A stretch of DNA of 64,000 bases from assembly GCA_964484185.1 (NCBI GenBank), contig CAZAEQ010000008.1, positions 1 through 64,000 on the forward strand. Reading direction: 5' to 3'. This DNA is from F1-120-MAGs238 sp964484185 (lineage in GTDB: Bacteria > Planctomycetota > Phycisphaerae > Phycisphaerales > UBA1924). The notes beneath the pieces are model-generated. The model did no database searches, had not been told where the DNA came from, and saw only the letters and a program-made list of their open reading frames with translations. Below are positions 35,082-44,807 of the stretch, one piece after another. Made by a program: the position numbers and the translations under genes. Every line of letters starts with the position of its first letter. Position 1 is the first letter of the stretch.

Positions 35082-35596
35082 TCCGGCTCCTCCGAGACTT
35101 GCACCTGGACCCTGTCGAGGTTCTTGTTAACCGCCGCACAATCCGGCGCAGTTGTGAAGGGGCGCCGACGTCCACGCTCCACGGCAACAGCCTTTTCTGT
35201 AGCCAAACGATCGTTAGGTTTGCAAACAACAACCGTAGCACCCGCGGGTTGATCGCCCCCAGTGCAGTATTCGAGAGCACGAGTCGGTGCTACGAACCCA
35301 CCGCCCATGACCATTGGCGTTGCGGTATTGCTGAGCAGTATCGCATCGATCGTGGCATAGCTGCGGAACTGAACCATGAGCTTGATGACTTCGCGAAATG
35401 TATCCGTGCAGCGATACGCCGCGGTCTCCAGGTTCCAAGCGGCGGCCGGGCATTCTTGAAATAGTCCCGTCAAGGCACCATGATCGATATTAATGCCTAG
35501 CCCCTGCCAATTCTCGTCGGCAGCGAGTAACCGGTCTGTTAATGGGTCCGGCTCTGCCCAGTCCATCAACCGCAACACGCGATAACTCCGAGTCAT
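35078..35596 (-). CDS. Degenerate duplicate of the helicase C-terminus fused to a unique N-terminus
   Basis: A 172-aa protein. Residues about 93-165 copy the end of the SNF2 helicase gene product: PMVMGGGFVAP against PMVMGGAFVVP, then A..AVERG, and PFTTAPDCAAVNKNLD against PFTVAPDFAEVSKNLD, with SEEPE/SEEPA at the very end. A stretch of about 60-70 residues, the core of the DUF3883 domain including GYDIES and EVKGK, is missing. The first 90 residues (MTRSYRVLRLMDWAEPD...) have no counterpart I know. It keeps 4-nt overlaps at both ends, so it is translated, but the nuclease-like core is gone. It is either decaying or reused as a docking piece. Confidence 0.6.
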   Translation of the reverse strand: MTRSYRVLRLMDWAEPDPLTDRLLAADENWQGLGINIDHGALTGLFQECPAAAWNLETAAYRCTDTFREVIKLMVQFRSYATIDAILLSNTATPMVMGGGFVAPTRALEYCTGGDQPAGATVVVCKPNDRLATEKAVAVERGRRRPFTTAPDCAAVNKNLDRVQVQVSEEPE

Positions 35597-38500
35597 TCAG
35601 CGCCTGCAATTCTCCGAAGTCGGTATTTTGCCGCAACCACTTCAACTGCCTTGTCGTTGACCATTCGAGCGAGTTCAGAGCCTCGAAGACATAGAGGCCG
35701 ATCTTCCTCCCCAATCACTACAATCGCAGTAGTCTCCGGTGACTTGCGAAGAAGTTCCCAGACATCCGCCCCGACTTCGACGCCCGCCTTCATCAAGCAC
35801 TGCTCTGACAGCCAATATCGACAAAGAGTGCGTTCGCCGCGACGATGTTCCCATGAAAACAGTCCCTCTGATTTCGCTATTCGCGTGCCGTCGGGATGCC
35901 CATATGCCTCGGCGCTCCCCTCCCACCGAAACCCGGACTGCTGGGCAAATCTCGCGATGAGTGTTGGAGCCTGGTCAAGTTCCCGCTGCTTGCGTTCGCG
36001 TGTCTGGCGGGTGGGTTCTGGCGATTCAGGTACCGATTCGGCTTGTGATTCGACAGTTGGTGCTGGCGTTGGCAGCGCATCAATCGGCTGTGGTGAATCA
36101 ACGACCAGGGCGTCTTGAGTGCGCTCAGCCGAACTAACTAATTCCTGTCGTTCTGATGACAACAGAGGCTTGTCCGGCACCACTGGAACCTCGAGAACCC
36201 TGGATGGCTGCGTTGGTTGTGTAGATTCATTTGGCGACTCGACAACACTGTCGGGCTCAGAACGCGATGCTGGCGATTTCGCATTTTGCGACAATTCCGG
36301 CACAGCCGTCGACGTGGGAAAACTGTCCGTAATGGCGGCAGGAGAAGTCTCGTCACCCTGCTTGAACTGGATTGCGAGATACTCATTGACGAATGCCGCA
36401 TCACGTTCAAAGCATGATCGAATAGCCTTCTGCATGGCCTCGCCTGGAAAATGCCGGCCGAGTTCTGCTACGACGGCATCGAGTATGGTCGCCATTGGCG
36501 CCTCTCGCGCGTACAGGACATCGTCTTTCAACAGAACTTCTGGCTCATCATCCTGTCCCGCCGGCGTGCCGTCCAGATAAGGCGTGACACTCAGAGAGAA
36601 GAACGGCTGCCAACGCAACGTGGAGAGTCGCCGCCCTACATCGTTCATATTTGACTGTTCTTGCTGGTCCGCACAAGTAATACGTCCAAGTGCCTCGCCG
36701 AGTACTCGCATCCACGGCCTATCGACCACAGGAGCAAGGTCCGTTTGCTTTCGATTCAATCGGAACTCAATCGACTGTCCCAAATCACGGAGTTTCCCAA
36801 AGATCCTCAGCTTTCTGTCTTCTTCGCCAAGCTCACGGCAATCGGCCGTCCGCCGCTTTACGCCGGGAAACAACTCGCGTACACGAATAGAGGAGTCGTC
36901 GAACATGACCATATCGAAGTCAGTCGTCGGAACCCATGAGCCGTCCAAGCTCAACCAATGCCCGCAATCCTGCCAGACTCTGTTGGGCCAATGGGGCAGG
37001 ATTGAGCGAACACATCTGAGCTCGGTCCCGTCGAGTTTTTTTCCCGATTCCAAACTACACAGATGCGCGATGAGTAGGTCAGCCGATGGCCTATCTGCTA
37101 CACCGATTAATGTCCACATTGCGAGCGTTGCGAAATCGTCGTGTAGAACTGGAAGTCCTGGCGGATCATCGTCGGTCAAACGCTGAAAAACTTCAGGAGC
37201 GCAGACCCATTCCGCATCTGAGGTGAAAATAAGCCGTTCACTGGCGAAAGCTAATTTGATTGCCGCGAGGTCTTCTGGCCGTCGTCGTGCCAGCACTCGA
37301 TCAAGCGTGTCATACCACTTTGCAAGCTCTCGAATAGGTGGAGAAGAGCCTGCTGCAAGGTCTTTGATGCGACCGAGGACAGATCCAGCACCTGCCGGTG
37401 TATCGCGAGCACCAAGCAAGCGAAGAAGAGGCTTGGTCTCTTCACGATCAAGATCAGAACCCACAAAGGGCTCGATACTCAACAACGGTTCCGTATCCGG
37501 TGTCCGGATGAGTAGTGCCGCCGGCGCATGGGCCATTCCGTACTGGTCGAACAAACATGATACCGATCGGAGGCGATGTACCCACATTGCGGGAATCAAA
37601 TCCGCCTTGAGAATCCGCGTGTTCGTCGTACAATCTTCCTGAATAGTCGCGTAAACTCTGTTGGCCCATTCATTTACCGGCGCGCGCAATACACGAGCCA
37701 TAGCTTTGGCCCAGATGTTCGTATCGACCTCTCCAACTTTGGTCCAATAGTCCCACACTTCCTCGTCAAAGTCGAAGTCTTCAACTATGTATTTGAATTT
37801 GGAATCTGAGATGCGAGCGGGCAACTTGACACCGCGCACACGAATCTCTCTGCTAACTGTTCGCCCTTGTTTGGGTGAAGATGGGATTGCACGCACCCAC
37901 GGGCACGATCTGAATCGGGCCCGTCCGCCACTGATCCATTGTTGCCACTGAGCCCGCGAACAGGATTCCCCTGTTTTGAAATAGTCGGAGTGCAATACAT
38001 GTCTGCTTGCCCATGCTTCGGGGACAAGCATCTCTAGACCTCCATCGTCAAGCACAATGCCATCAGCTGCGGGCCGGATAACTTCGTCTCGCGTTACAAA
38101 TCGCATGGCAAGTGGAGCTTCAACGTCTAGCGCGGCAAATATGTGCGTGAGTCTTACACAGTCTTCAAGCCGCGGTGACCTGTTACCGAAAAAGGCCTGG
38201 GCAGCATACTCAGCAATGCTGGCGATTGGAGTGGGCTCGATTAGACCCAGATCTTTTAGAAGACTACGGCACGAATCTAACTGGTAAGCGTTCCCTTGCG
38301 CGGCGCCCGGATCTTGCTTCAAATTCAAATTCTGTAGCCAATCATCATCCGCTACACGAAGGTTGCCAGCCAAGAAATCCCAATCCTCAGTCTTGACGTT
38401 TCTGCGAGAGCTTGCGAGTCTGACAACTCTATTTGCAGGAAACAATCGACTTTGCCCCGCGACCGGTACTATCGCAAGTTTGCGACGGCGTTGCCCGCCA

Positions 38501-39951
38501 TGGTCCGAATGAACAGTCTGGACGACAAAACTCCAAAGTGCAAATACCGCTGCATCAGACTCTGGTCGCGGCGGACCATTCTCTCTCTCAAGGACCTCGA
38601 CAATCTGAGCAGGATTTGTTGGCGATAGCCAGTTCCAATGAGCGAGTCTCGATCTTTGAAACTCATTTATGGTTCGAGCGAGTAATGGCTCGTCTTTCTT
38701 TGCGAAGACCTTGAGCAGAACGTCCGGTTCCCACACGTCGTAAAGAGCAACCGGAGGGGCAAAGCACGCAAGCGGTAAAGTCACATCGCCGGCGGCCGTG
38801 AGTAGCACCGCTTTGTGTGCCATCGTGTCGGCGAACGATCTGGCAACTGCGGAGGTAGAGTTCGCCGAAACACTGTCGCCTGACGTCGGTAGAGCGGGAA
38901 GCATGTCATACGCCAAGGCACGGTCAGTGAGGCTAAGAGTCTTGTTCGCGAGCCAGCCCTGCATGACTGTCGCGGCGAGCCTTCCCAAGCGGCTAAGAAG
39001 CCATCGATTCGTTGGTGAAACCGATGGATCCTTGATCGCCATGCGAGCGGGGTCTTGCACAAACGGAGCATTGCAAGAGAACGGCAGGTTTGGCTTCACC
39101 CCAGTTGGCAAAACAACGAACAAGCGTTGCTCGGTCGAGAGGCCCAGGACGATTTCAACCCGGCACGGGGGTAGCGTAACGTCCTTGGAATGTCGCTCAT
39201 GACGAAGTTCTTCCATCAGGTCCGCGGGGAAAGCCTCTTCTTCCGATCGGGCGACCAGAATTCGATGCGACTTAGTGCCAGTCAACCCAATCCATTTCGA
39301 GTTTGGAACGGGTCCATGTCCGAGTTCCTTGCATTCAATGACGACCCCGTCAATTTCGAGGCTCCGGATGTTGCTGAAGAACAACAATGATGCGGGACTA
39401 CCCATCCATTCAAGTAAGTTCTTGCGGAGTTCTTTCTCTCTATGCTCATCCTGGATTCGTACTCGCACGGTTGTCTGTGTTACCGCAGCACTATCCACTA
39501 TCCAATTAGGTTGGGTGAATCGAGATTCGTTGAATCGCACCGCCAATGTGGGTGTGTGGACTTCTACTGAGTTGCCCAAACTAAAAGTAGATTTAAACCC
39601 AATTCCGCGAAATCCAATTGTGTGCAAATTTCTCTTGTTCGAGAATCCGAAGCGGCAGAGAGACTCGAACTGATCTGCGGTGAAATCGGCACCGTCATGC
39701 TCAAAGACTAGAGACCCGTTGTTGATTCTAACCTTCGCCATCGATGCACCGGCGTCGTCTGCATTTTGCAGAAGCTCTGATACAACGTGTCGCGGACTTT
39801 GGACCTGAGAAAACAGTTGCCGCCACGGGCCAGCGAGAACCGGATCGGCCTCAAGTTTGTCCCACAAGGACTGCGCCCCCAAAAGAACGCGAGTGAAGTA
39901 GGCTGGCGGAGTTCGCATCATCCCGAAAGACTGCGATCCAAAAGAGCTCAT
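35593..39951 (-). CDS. Sacsin/Hsp90-like GHKL ATPase, very large
   Basis: A 1452-aa protein. The N-terminal 250 residues form an Hsp90-type GHKL ATP-binding domain as in sacsin: VSELLQNADDAG (Asn63/Asp region), EHDGADF (DxG) and IGFRGIGFKST (the glycine lid). The middle 900 residues are not assigned. A Pro/Ser/Thr-rich spacer (residues about 1240-1330) precedes a C-terminal domain of about 110 residues with WEHRRGERTLCRYWLSEQCL and a strand ending VVIGEED. Such ATPases occur in several defence systems as large switch or scaffold subunits. It overlaps both neighbours by 4 nt. Likely a core component acting with the helicase. Confidence 0.8.
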   Translation of the reverse strand: MSSFGSQSFGMMRTPPAYFTRVLLGAQSLWDKLEADPVLAGPWRQLFSQVQSPRHVVSELLQNADDAGASMAKVRINNGSLVFEHDGADFTADQFESLCRFGFSNKRNLHTIGFRGIGFKSTFSLGNSVEVHTPTLAVRFNESRFTQPNWIVDSAAVTQTTVRVRIQDEHREKELRKNLLEWMGSPASLLFFSNIRSLEIDGVVIECKELGHGPVPNSKWIGLTGTKSHRILVARSEEEAFPADLMEELRHERHSKDVTLPPCRVEIVLGLSTEQRLFVVLPTGVKPNLPFSCNAPFVQDPARMAIKDPSVSPTNRWLLSRLGRLAATVMQGWLANKTLSLTDRALAYDMLPALPTSGDSVSANSTSAVARSFADTMAHKAVLLTAAGDVTLPLACFAPPVALYDVWEPDVLLKVFAKKDEPLLARTINEFQRSRLAHWNWLSPTNPAQIVEVLERENGPPRPESDAAVFALWSFVVQTVHSDHGGQRRRKLAIVPVAGQSRLFPANRVVRLASSRRNVKTEDWDFLAGNLRVADDDWLQNLNLKQDPGAAQGNAYQLDSCRSLLKDLGLIEPTPIASIAEYAAQAFFGNRSPRLEDCVRLTHIFAALDVEAPLAMRFVTRDEVIRPAADGIVLDDGGLEMLVPEAWASRHVLHSDYFKTGESCSRAQWQQWISGGRARFRSCPWVRAIPSSPKQGRTVSREIRVRGVKLPARISDSKFKYIVEDFDFDEEVWDYWTKVGEVDTNIWAKAMARVLRAPVNEWANRVYATIQEDCTTNTRILKADLIPAMWVHRLRSVSCLFDQYGMAHAPAALLIRTPDTEPLLSIEPFVGSDLDREETKPLLRLLGARDTPAGAGSVLGRIKDLAAGSSPPIRELAKWYDTLDRVLARRRPEDLAAIKLAFASERLIFTSDAEWVCAPEVFQRLTDDDPPGLPVLHDDFATLAMWTLIGVADRPSADLLIAHLCSLESGKKLDGTELRCVRSILPHWPNRVWQDCGHWLSLDGSWVPTTDFDMVMFDDSSIRVRELFPGVKRRTADCRELGEEDRKLRIFGKLRDLGQSIEFRLNRKQTDLAPVVDRPWMRVLGEALGRITCADQQEQSNMNDVGRRLSTLRWQPFFSLSVTPYLDGTPAGQDDEPEVLLKDDVLYAREAPMATILDAVVAELGRHFPGEAMQKAIRSCFERDAAFVNEYLAIQFKQGDETSPAAITDSFPTSTAVPELSQNAKSPASRSEPDSVVESPNESTQPTQPSRVLEVPVVPDKPLLSSERQELVSSAERTQDALVVDSPQPIDALPTPAPTVESQAESVPESPEPTRQTRERKQRELDQAPTLIARFAQQSGFRWEGSAEAYGHPDGTRIAKSEGLFSWEHRRGERTLCRYWLSEQCLMKAGVEVGADVWELLRKSPETTAIVVIGEEDRPLCLRGSELARMVNDKAVEVVAAKYRLRRIAGAE

Positions 39952-42900
39952 GCCGGCTCCTCCGACCGCTCAAACAACTGCTTGAGGTCCAGGTTCTTAC
40001 TCACTTCAGCAAAGTCCGGTGCCACGGTGAATGGCTGGCGAACATACCGCGGTCCATGGGCTATCTCACCCTCAACGGGAACAATCGCAAGTATCCAGTT
40101 GTGGGGCTGGTTCAGGCAGCATCGGATCTGACTTGCTGAGACCGTCACAGTCTCACGTCCAACAGCCTTCCCCTTCACTTCTAGGAACCTCAACCTCCCT
40201 GGCTCGCGTGGATCAGCCGACTCGATGTCATAGCCCGGATTGGAGTGGTTCATCACTTTTGGCACCCTGCCAAGACCACGCTCCGCGGCAACTACCGCTT
40301 CTATGGCCAACCGATCGATGCGTTCACGATCGATGAGCGGAGCACCCACAGGCTGACTGCCACCCTTGAGACGTTCGAGAACGTGAGCTGGCACAACAAA
40401 GGCCCCGCCCATGACCATCGGTGGCGCTGCCGAAAGATGCCGCTCTTGTTCAAGCAGTGCAAGTCGGCGTTCAAGTCGTCCTTCCAGGTCATCAGCTCGT
40501 TGCCGGGCCATCGTGCTGTTGATCTTGGGAGTCTTTCCTGCCTGTTCCTTTGCGAGAAGCTCCTGGGCGCGATGATCCCAATAGGCTATTTCCTTTGTGA
40601 GCCGCTGCTTCACAGCGCGACACGTCTTTTCGATACGTTCATCGCCGTTCTTTCTGATGCGATCAAGGTGCCGCGGAACCAGATGCTGCACGGCGTAGGT
40701 GAGAGCTCGCTGTTCCAGTCCGTCGGCCAACCACGGCTTGCCCAGTTCTCCCGCGAGCAACTTGCATTCCTCGTCTGTTGCGGGTCTGTAGTCAAGATAC
40801 GGCGCGTAGCCCGGTGTCAGCGAACGCCCCGATTCCTCAATCTCCACGAACTCCATGTCTCTCGAAATCAATCTGGCCTCGCCCGAGCCTTGTCGGACGG
40901 CATCGCGGATGTTGTGTTCCAGGTAGAACAAGGCGCGTGGGGAATCTGTTCGATCAGTAGGGTCAACGAGGACCGCCCCCCTTCGCAACATCGACCGATT
41001 TTGCTCAAGCACAATGTCAATCACAGCATCCAGGAGTGGATGCCCAGGGCAGATGAACGCCGCGATGGGCTTGCCCTGCTGATGAATGAGTTCTTTCTCA
41101 AATGTTGCCCGTTCATAGCGTGTGAGGACGGGTGGACCGCTTCCAATCTGGCGATCGCGATCCCGAAGCAACCCAGGCACTCGCGTGATCTCAAACCGGC
41201 CTTTTTCCCGCTCGCTGATCTGCCCGCCTAGGCGGCGGAACGCTTCCATAAAGAAGGCTTGGATGTAATGCGGTTGTAGGCGGCGAGCCTCAGCTCGCTC
41301 CATGTCCTCGCGCAGTGCCTGCACCTTGCGTGCATCCAGCGAGTCGCGTGCAAGTGCATCTTTATCCAGCAGTTCACGAACGTGGTTCTGGTCGGTAGCG
41401 TTGTCGATCGCGTGATCGAGCTTTGCACGAACCTCCGACTGATCTCCGTATCTAATCGCTTCGATCATCAGGGAACGAAGTGTGAGCGGTGGCTTTCCGT
41501 CCGCTTCCCCAGGCTGCATATCGAATAGCCTGCCCAGCACATCAAAGACCCTGCCGCCAAGCGACTGACGCTGAGCTTCAAGTTTCAGAAGCAACTTGAG
41601 GTACACATCGCCCTCGCGTGTTTCCGCGGCGACCATATTCCAGAGATGACACACTTCGGTCTGACCGATTCGATGGATACGGCCAAATCTCTGCTCGATT
41701 CGATTGGGATTCCACGGCAGGTCATAATTTACCATCAGATGAGCACGCTGCAAGTTAATGCCTTCGCCAGCCGCATCCGTGGCGAGCAGGATCTGAATCT
41801 CTTTGTCGTGCTTGAAAGCCTCTTCTGCTGCCTTGCGCTGGTCTCGGCCCATCCCGCCCTGGATCGTGACGATTGCCTCCGGTTTACCCAGAAGCGTTGC
41901 AATTCGCTCCTTCAGGTAGGTGAGCGTGTCGCGATGTTCAGTAAAAATGATCAACTTCCGGCGATGGCCCTGCGGATCAAACATCTCCGGAGTGTCCTGA
42001 AGGATCTTCGACAATTCATCCCATTTGCGATCGACTCCGCCGCGACGAACGGCCAGGGCTTCGACCTCAAGGCCCTTGAGTATGTCGATTTCAAGTTGGA
42101 GTTCCTCGATCGTCTGCGCGGCGGTGGCGTCATTGACAATCTGATCTTCCGCGACCTCCAACTCCCCTCCCGGAGTCTCATCGCGGTCTTCAAGGTCTTC
42201 CAGTTCCTCGTTCGACCTGGCCCGTTCTCTCAACTGTTCAAGAAGGACAGACTTACCGCCGCGGCTCAGGAGTTTGGCTTCGCGCAGGTCAGATTCAAGT
42301 CGTTCCCGCCGCCGGCGGAGACTCTGATAGATCGCTTCTGGCGATGAAGCCAGGCGTCGCTGGAGCACTGTCAAGGCGAAACCGACGGTTCCCTTACGCC
42401 CGTCGTTTTCGAGCTTCTCCACCCTGTTGAACTCCTCGCGAACATATTCCGTCACGTCCTTGTAGAGCTGAGCTTCAGGCTGAGACAGCTTGTACGCGGT
42501 CGTGTATGCGCGGCGTTCAGGAAAGAGCGGAGTGCCATCAAACTTCAGAAGTTGTTCTTTGACCAACCGCCTCATCATGTCTGAGCAATCAACGGTGTGA
42601 GCCGCATCGCGTTGTCTACCCTCGAACCGATCCCCATCAAGGAGGGCCATAAACAGCTGGAAATCCTCATCTTTGCCATTGTGCGGCGTCGCCGTCATCA
42701 GCAAAAAGTGGCGACAAAGCCCTGACAGGAAACGCCCCAAGTGATACCGCTTGGTGTATTTGGCTTCCCCTCCGAAGAACGTCGCCGACATCTTGTGAGC
42801 TTCATCAACCACCACAAGATCCCACTGCGTCAGCGCGAGCTTCTTTTGAACATCGTCATTACGACTCAACTTATCCAGACGCGCAATGGCCAGCGGGTGC

Positions 42901-43571
42901 TCCAGGAACCAATTACCCCCGCGAGAGGCTTCCAGGTTGTCATTGGTGGCAATCTCGAACGGCAGTTGGAACTTCTGATCCAGCTCGTCCTGCCATTGTT
43001 CAACAAGGCTTCCTGGTGCCACGATAAGGCAGCGTTCAAGGTCGCCGCGGGCAATCAATTCCTTGATCAGCAGCCCTGCCATAATGGTTTTGCCGGCGCC
43101 CGGATCGTCCGCAAGCAGGAACCGAAGGGGCTGCCGCGAGAGCATACCGATCTGCTCGTCATAGACCGCAAGTATCTGGTGCGGAAGGGGTTGCACCAGA
43201 GACGTATGCACCGCCAGGAGGGGGTCGAAAAGCGATGCCAAATTGATCCGGTGAGCCTCTGAGACAAGCCGAAACAAGTCGCCAGGGGCGTCAAAAGCCC
43301 AAGGGCGGGTCTTCGCCGAGACCACAAGCCTGGGTTCATCCGTGCGATACAGCATGGATTCTTCCACCCGACCGCTCAGCATCCGGAAGGTGACCTGCAG
43401 GACGGTGGTCCCATGCCATTGCGTACTGACGACAGTTACCGACTCATTTGGGACCAAGCCTTGGACAGACGCACCGACGATGATCTCTTCAAGTCTTGCC
43501 ATTAGCAGCTTTGCTCGCTTCTTCGGATGACCGCTGGCAAGCCCGCCGATTGACTCGGTCACAGGAGGCAC
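39948..43571 (-). CDS. drmD: SNF2-like helicase with C-terminal DUF3883 (DrmD-like)
   Basis: A 1207-aa superfamily 2 ATPase, first gene of the defence operon. Motif I is LADDPGAGKTIMAGLL near residue 155 (variant of LADEMGLGKT), motif II VVVDEAHKM, motif III LLMTATPHNGK. The second RecA domain has IIFTEHRDTL, LLATDAAGEGINLQ and GRIHRIGQT. The C-terminus is a DUF3883 domain (NPGYDIESADP ... FLEVKGKAVG), with the D...E-x-K arrangement of a PD-(D/E)XK-like core. The overall design matches DrmD of DISARM, which drives DNA translocation for restriction of unmethylated phage DNA. DrmA, DrmB and DrmC are absent here, so this is a DISARM relative rather than DISARM itself. The start is a GTG; an ATG at 43502 is an alternative. 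The gene symbol reflects similarity only. Confidence 0.85.
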   Translation of the reverse strand: MPPVTESIGGLASGHPKKRAKLLMARLEEIIVGASVQGLVPNESVTVVSTQWHGTTVLQVTFRMLSGRVEESMLYRTDEPRLVVSAKTRPWAFDAPGDLFRLVSEAHRINLASLFDPLLAVHTSLVQPLPHQILAVYDEQIGMLSRQPLRFLLADDPGAGKTIMAGLLIKELIARGDLERCLIVAPGSLVEQWQDELDQKFQLPFEIATNDNLEASRGGNWFLEHPLAIARLDKLSRNDDVQKKLALTQWDLVVVDEAHKMSATFFGGEAKYTKRYHLGRFLSGLCRHFLLMTATPHNGKDEDFQLFMALLDGDRFEGRQRDAAHTVDCSDMMRRLVKEQLLKFDGTPLFPERRAYTTAYKLSQPEAQLYKDVTEYVREEFNRVEKLENDGRKGTVGFALTVLQRRLASSPEAIYQSLRRRRERLESDLREAKLLSRGGKSVLLEQLRERARSNEELEDLEDRDETPGGELEVAEDQIVNDATAAQTIEELQLEIDILKGLEVEALAVRRGGVDRKWDELSKILQDTPEMFDPQGHRRKLIIFTEHRDTLTYLKERIATLLGKPEAIVTIQGGMGRDQRKAAEEAFKHDKEIQILLATDAAGEGINLQRAHLMVNYDLPWNPNRIEQRFGRIHRIGQTEVCHLWNMVAAETREGDVYLKLLLKLEAQRQSLGGRVFDVLGRLFDMQPGEADGKPPLTLRSLMIEAIRYGDQSEVRAKLDHAIDNATDQNHVRELLDKDALARDSLDARKVQALREDMERAEARRLQPHYIQAFFMEAFRRLGGQISEREKGRFEITRVPGLLRDRDRQIGSGPPVLTRYERATFEKELIHQQGKPIAAFICPGHPLLDAVIDIVLEQNRSMLRRGAVLVDPTDRTDSPRALFYLEHNIRDAVRQGSGEARLISRDMEFVEIEESGRSLTPGYAPYLDYRPATDEECKLLAGELGKPWLADGLEQRALTYAVQHLVPRHLDRIRKNGDERIEKTCRAVKQRLTKEIAYWDHRAQELLAKEQAGKTPKINSTMARQRADDLEGRLERRLALLEQERHLSAAPPMVMGGAFVVPAHVLERLKGGSQPVGAPLIDRERIDRLAIEAVVAAERGLGRVPKVMNHSNPGYDIESADPREPGRLRFLEVKGKAVGRETVTVSASQIRCCLNQPHNWILAIVPVEGEIAHGPRYVRQPFTVAPDFAEVSKNLDLKQLFERSEEPA

Positions 43572-43943
43572 GACATTGGACGACCCGGCCCCCAGTGTAC
43601 CAAATCGCTATCAATATTGCTAGGGCATTGAAATCCGAAAACTGCGGCCCACATGACCCAGTTTTTCTACGACCTCGGCCTGCGCCTTCTGGATCGTGAT
43701 CGAGCACGTTCCGTCCGGGCGAATCCGGCAACTTGGTTTGGCCACCAGACCAAGCCAGATCGGTCATAGGTAGAGTGATTTAAAGTCCAAGTTTGCTTTG
43801 AAACCGATTCGATGAATTGCCCTCGACGGATTAGAAAAAGCAGGGGCTGCTGGACAGAAACCAACAGACTTGACGCTTTGGGGCACGGGTGAATGACCCA
43901 TGTCCCTGAGTAATTTCATGGACCTGCTCAGAGCCGGGGTTTC
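43572..43943. other. Upstream region of the defence operon
   Basis: These 372 bp hold no gene I can support. A short plus-strand frame from 43652 (about 38 codons, starting MTQFFYDLGLRLL) is too weak to call. No clear promoter of the leftward operon was recognised, although AT-richer sequence lies at 43600-43640 and 43775-43810. Confidence 0.4.
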
Positions 43944-44462
43944 TCATTTCTCGCTCCAGACCTCATCACCACCAATTGCCCGCCAAAATTGCCGCTTTGG
44001 CCCCCCACCATTCTTTGAATCCCGTCCCCGAAATCCAGCGCGGCAGCCCGTGCGCTTCACGTTGTCCCAGCGTTGCGCACTCGGGTACGTGACGTTCAGG
44101 CACGTGCCACAAAGGAATTGGGCGCCAACGTGAGCGGCATAAATCCGTGAACGTCGATAGCCACAGCCGCCACAGGCGAAGAACCAGCGCGGAGCCCGCG
44201 TGTACATCTTGTTCTCTACCGCGACAAGGGTGACCTGACCAACGTATCCAGGCGTGGATAGGAGTTCCTTTGTCGGCGGAGAATCAACTGACGCCTCACG
44301 AAAGACTGGCTGTCCGTTTGTCCAAGTCACATCCAAAACTGGCGGTCTGGTTCTGCCTATCTTGAGAAATTCCGCCCGAAAAATGTCCACAGACAGCCGG
44401 ACCGCGCAGTCGCTCACGCTGAGTCGAACCCGTTCGCCATTATGGCTCCTGAACCGGCCCAT
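43944..44462 (-). CDS. Zinc-ribbon hypothetical protein
   Basis: A 172-aa protein. The central treble-clef/zinc-ribbon is WFFACGGCGYRRSRIY followed 20 residues later by LCGTCLNVTYPSAQ, giving two Cys pairs. This CxxC...CxxC pattern with a trailing TY-S-x-R is one I have seen in small uncharacterised proteins of mobile elements. Before it lie beta-strands with VRLSVDIFRAEF and VLDVTWTNGQPV. The ATG at 44462 is preceded by GGAGG at 6 nt. It is on the same strand as the defence operon but 372 bp upstream, and divergent from the replication/mobility block. Function unknown. Confidence 0.65.
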   Translation of the reverse strand: MGRFRSHNGERVRLSVSDCAVRLSVDIFRAEFLKIGRTRPPVLDVTWTNGQPVFREASVDSPPTKELLSTPGYVGQVTLVAVENKMYTRAPRWFFACGGCGYRRSRIYAAHVGAQFLCGTCLNVTYPSAQRWDNVKRTGCRAGFRGRDSKNGGGPKRQFWRAIGGDEVWSEK

Positions 44463-44693
44463 TTGGACCTCCGGGCACTACGTAAAACATCAAAAACGAC
44501 GGGGCTTCGTCCTCACTCCAAAGTGTTGGAGATGTCGGCACAGAAGCGAGCTTTCAGTTCAAAGGGGTACCTGAACTCGCCCAAAGATGGTGATTCTACC
44601 TGCAATCTATGCGGATTTCAATTGGTAATCCGGCGTTCGCGTCGGCGGACACACAAAGCAAATACTCACACTCCATGTCATTTTCAAGTCGAT

Positions 44694-44733
44694 GTCACGC
44701 CTTGTCACACCTCGTCACGCCTCGTCACGCCTC
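44694..44733 (+). repeat. Four tandem 10-bp repeats (iteron-like)
   Basis: GTCACGCCTT, GTCACACCTC, GTCACGCCTC and GTCACGCCTC follow each other without spacers. The 10-bp period places each unit on the same face of the helix. The array lies 75 bp before the gene at 44808. Inverted copies of the unit core occur at 45524-45542 after that gene. It may be an operator or iteron array for an element-encoded DNA-binding protein. Confidence 0.7.
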
Positions 44734-44807
44734 CAAGCTCTACCCTAAATAATTCTCAGGATGCCGCAATCGGAAGCGACTCACTGGGTGATCACGAGGA
44801 GATTCAC

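Noticed and set aside
23890..43571. Calling the operon a complete DISARM system
   Set aside because: Only the DrmD-like helicase and a methyltransferase of another type are present; no DrmA, DrmB (DUF1998) or DrmC (PLD) gene is visible in the window.
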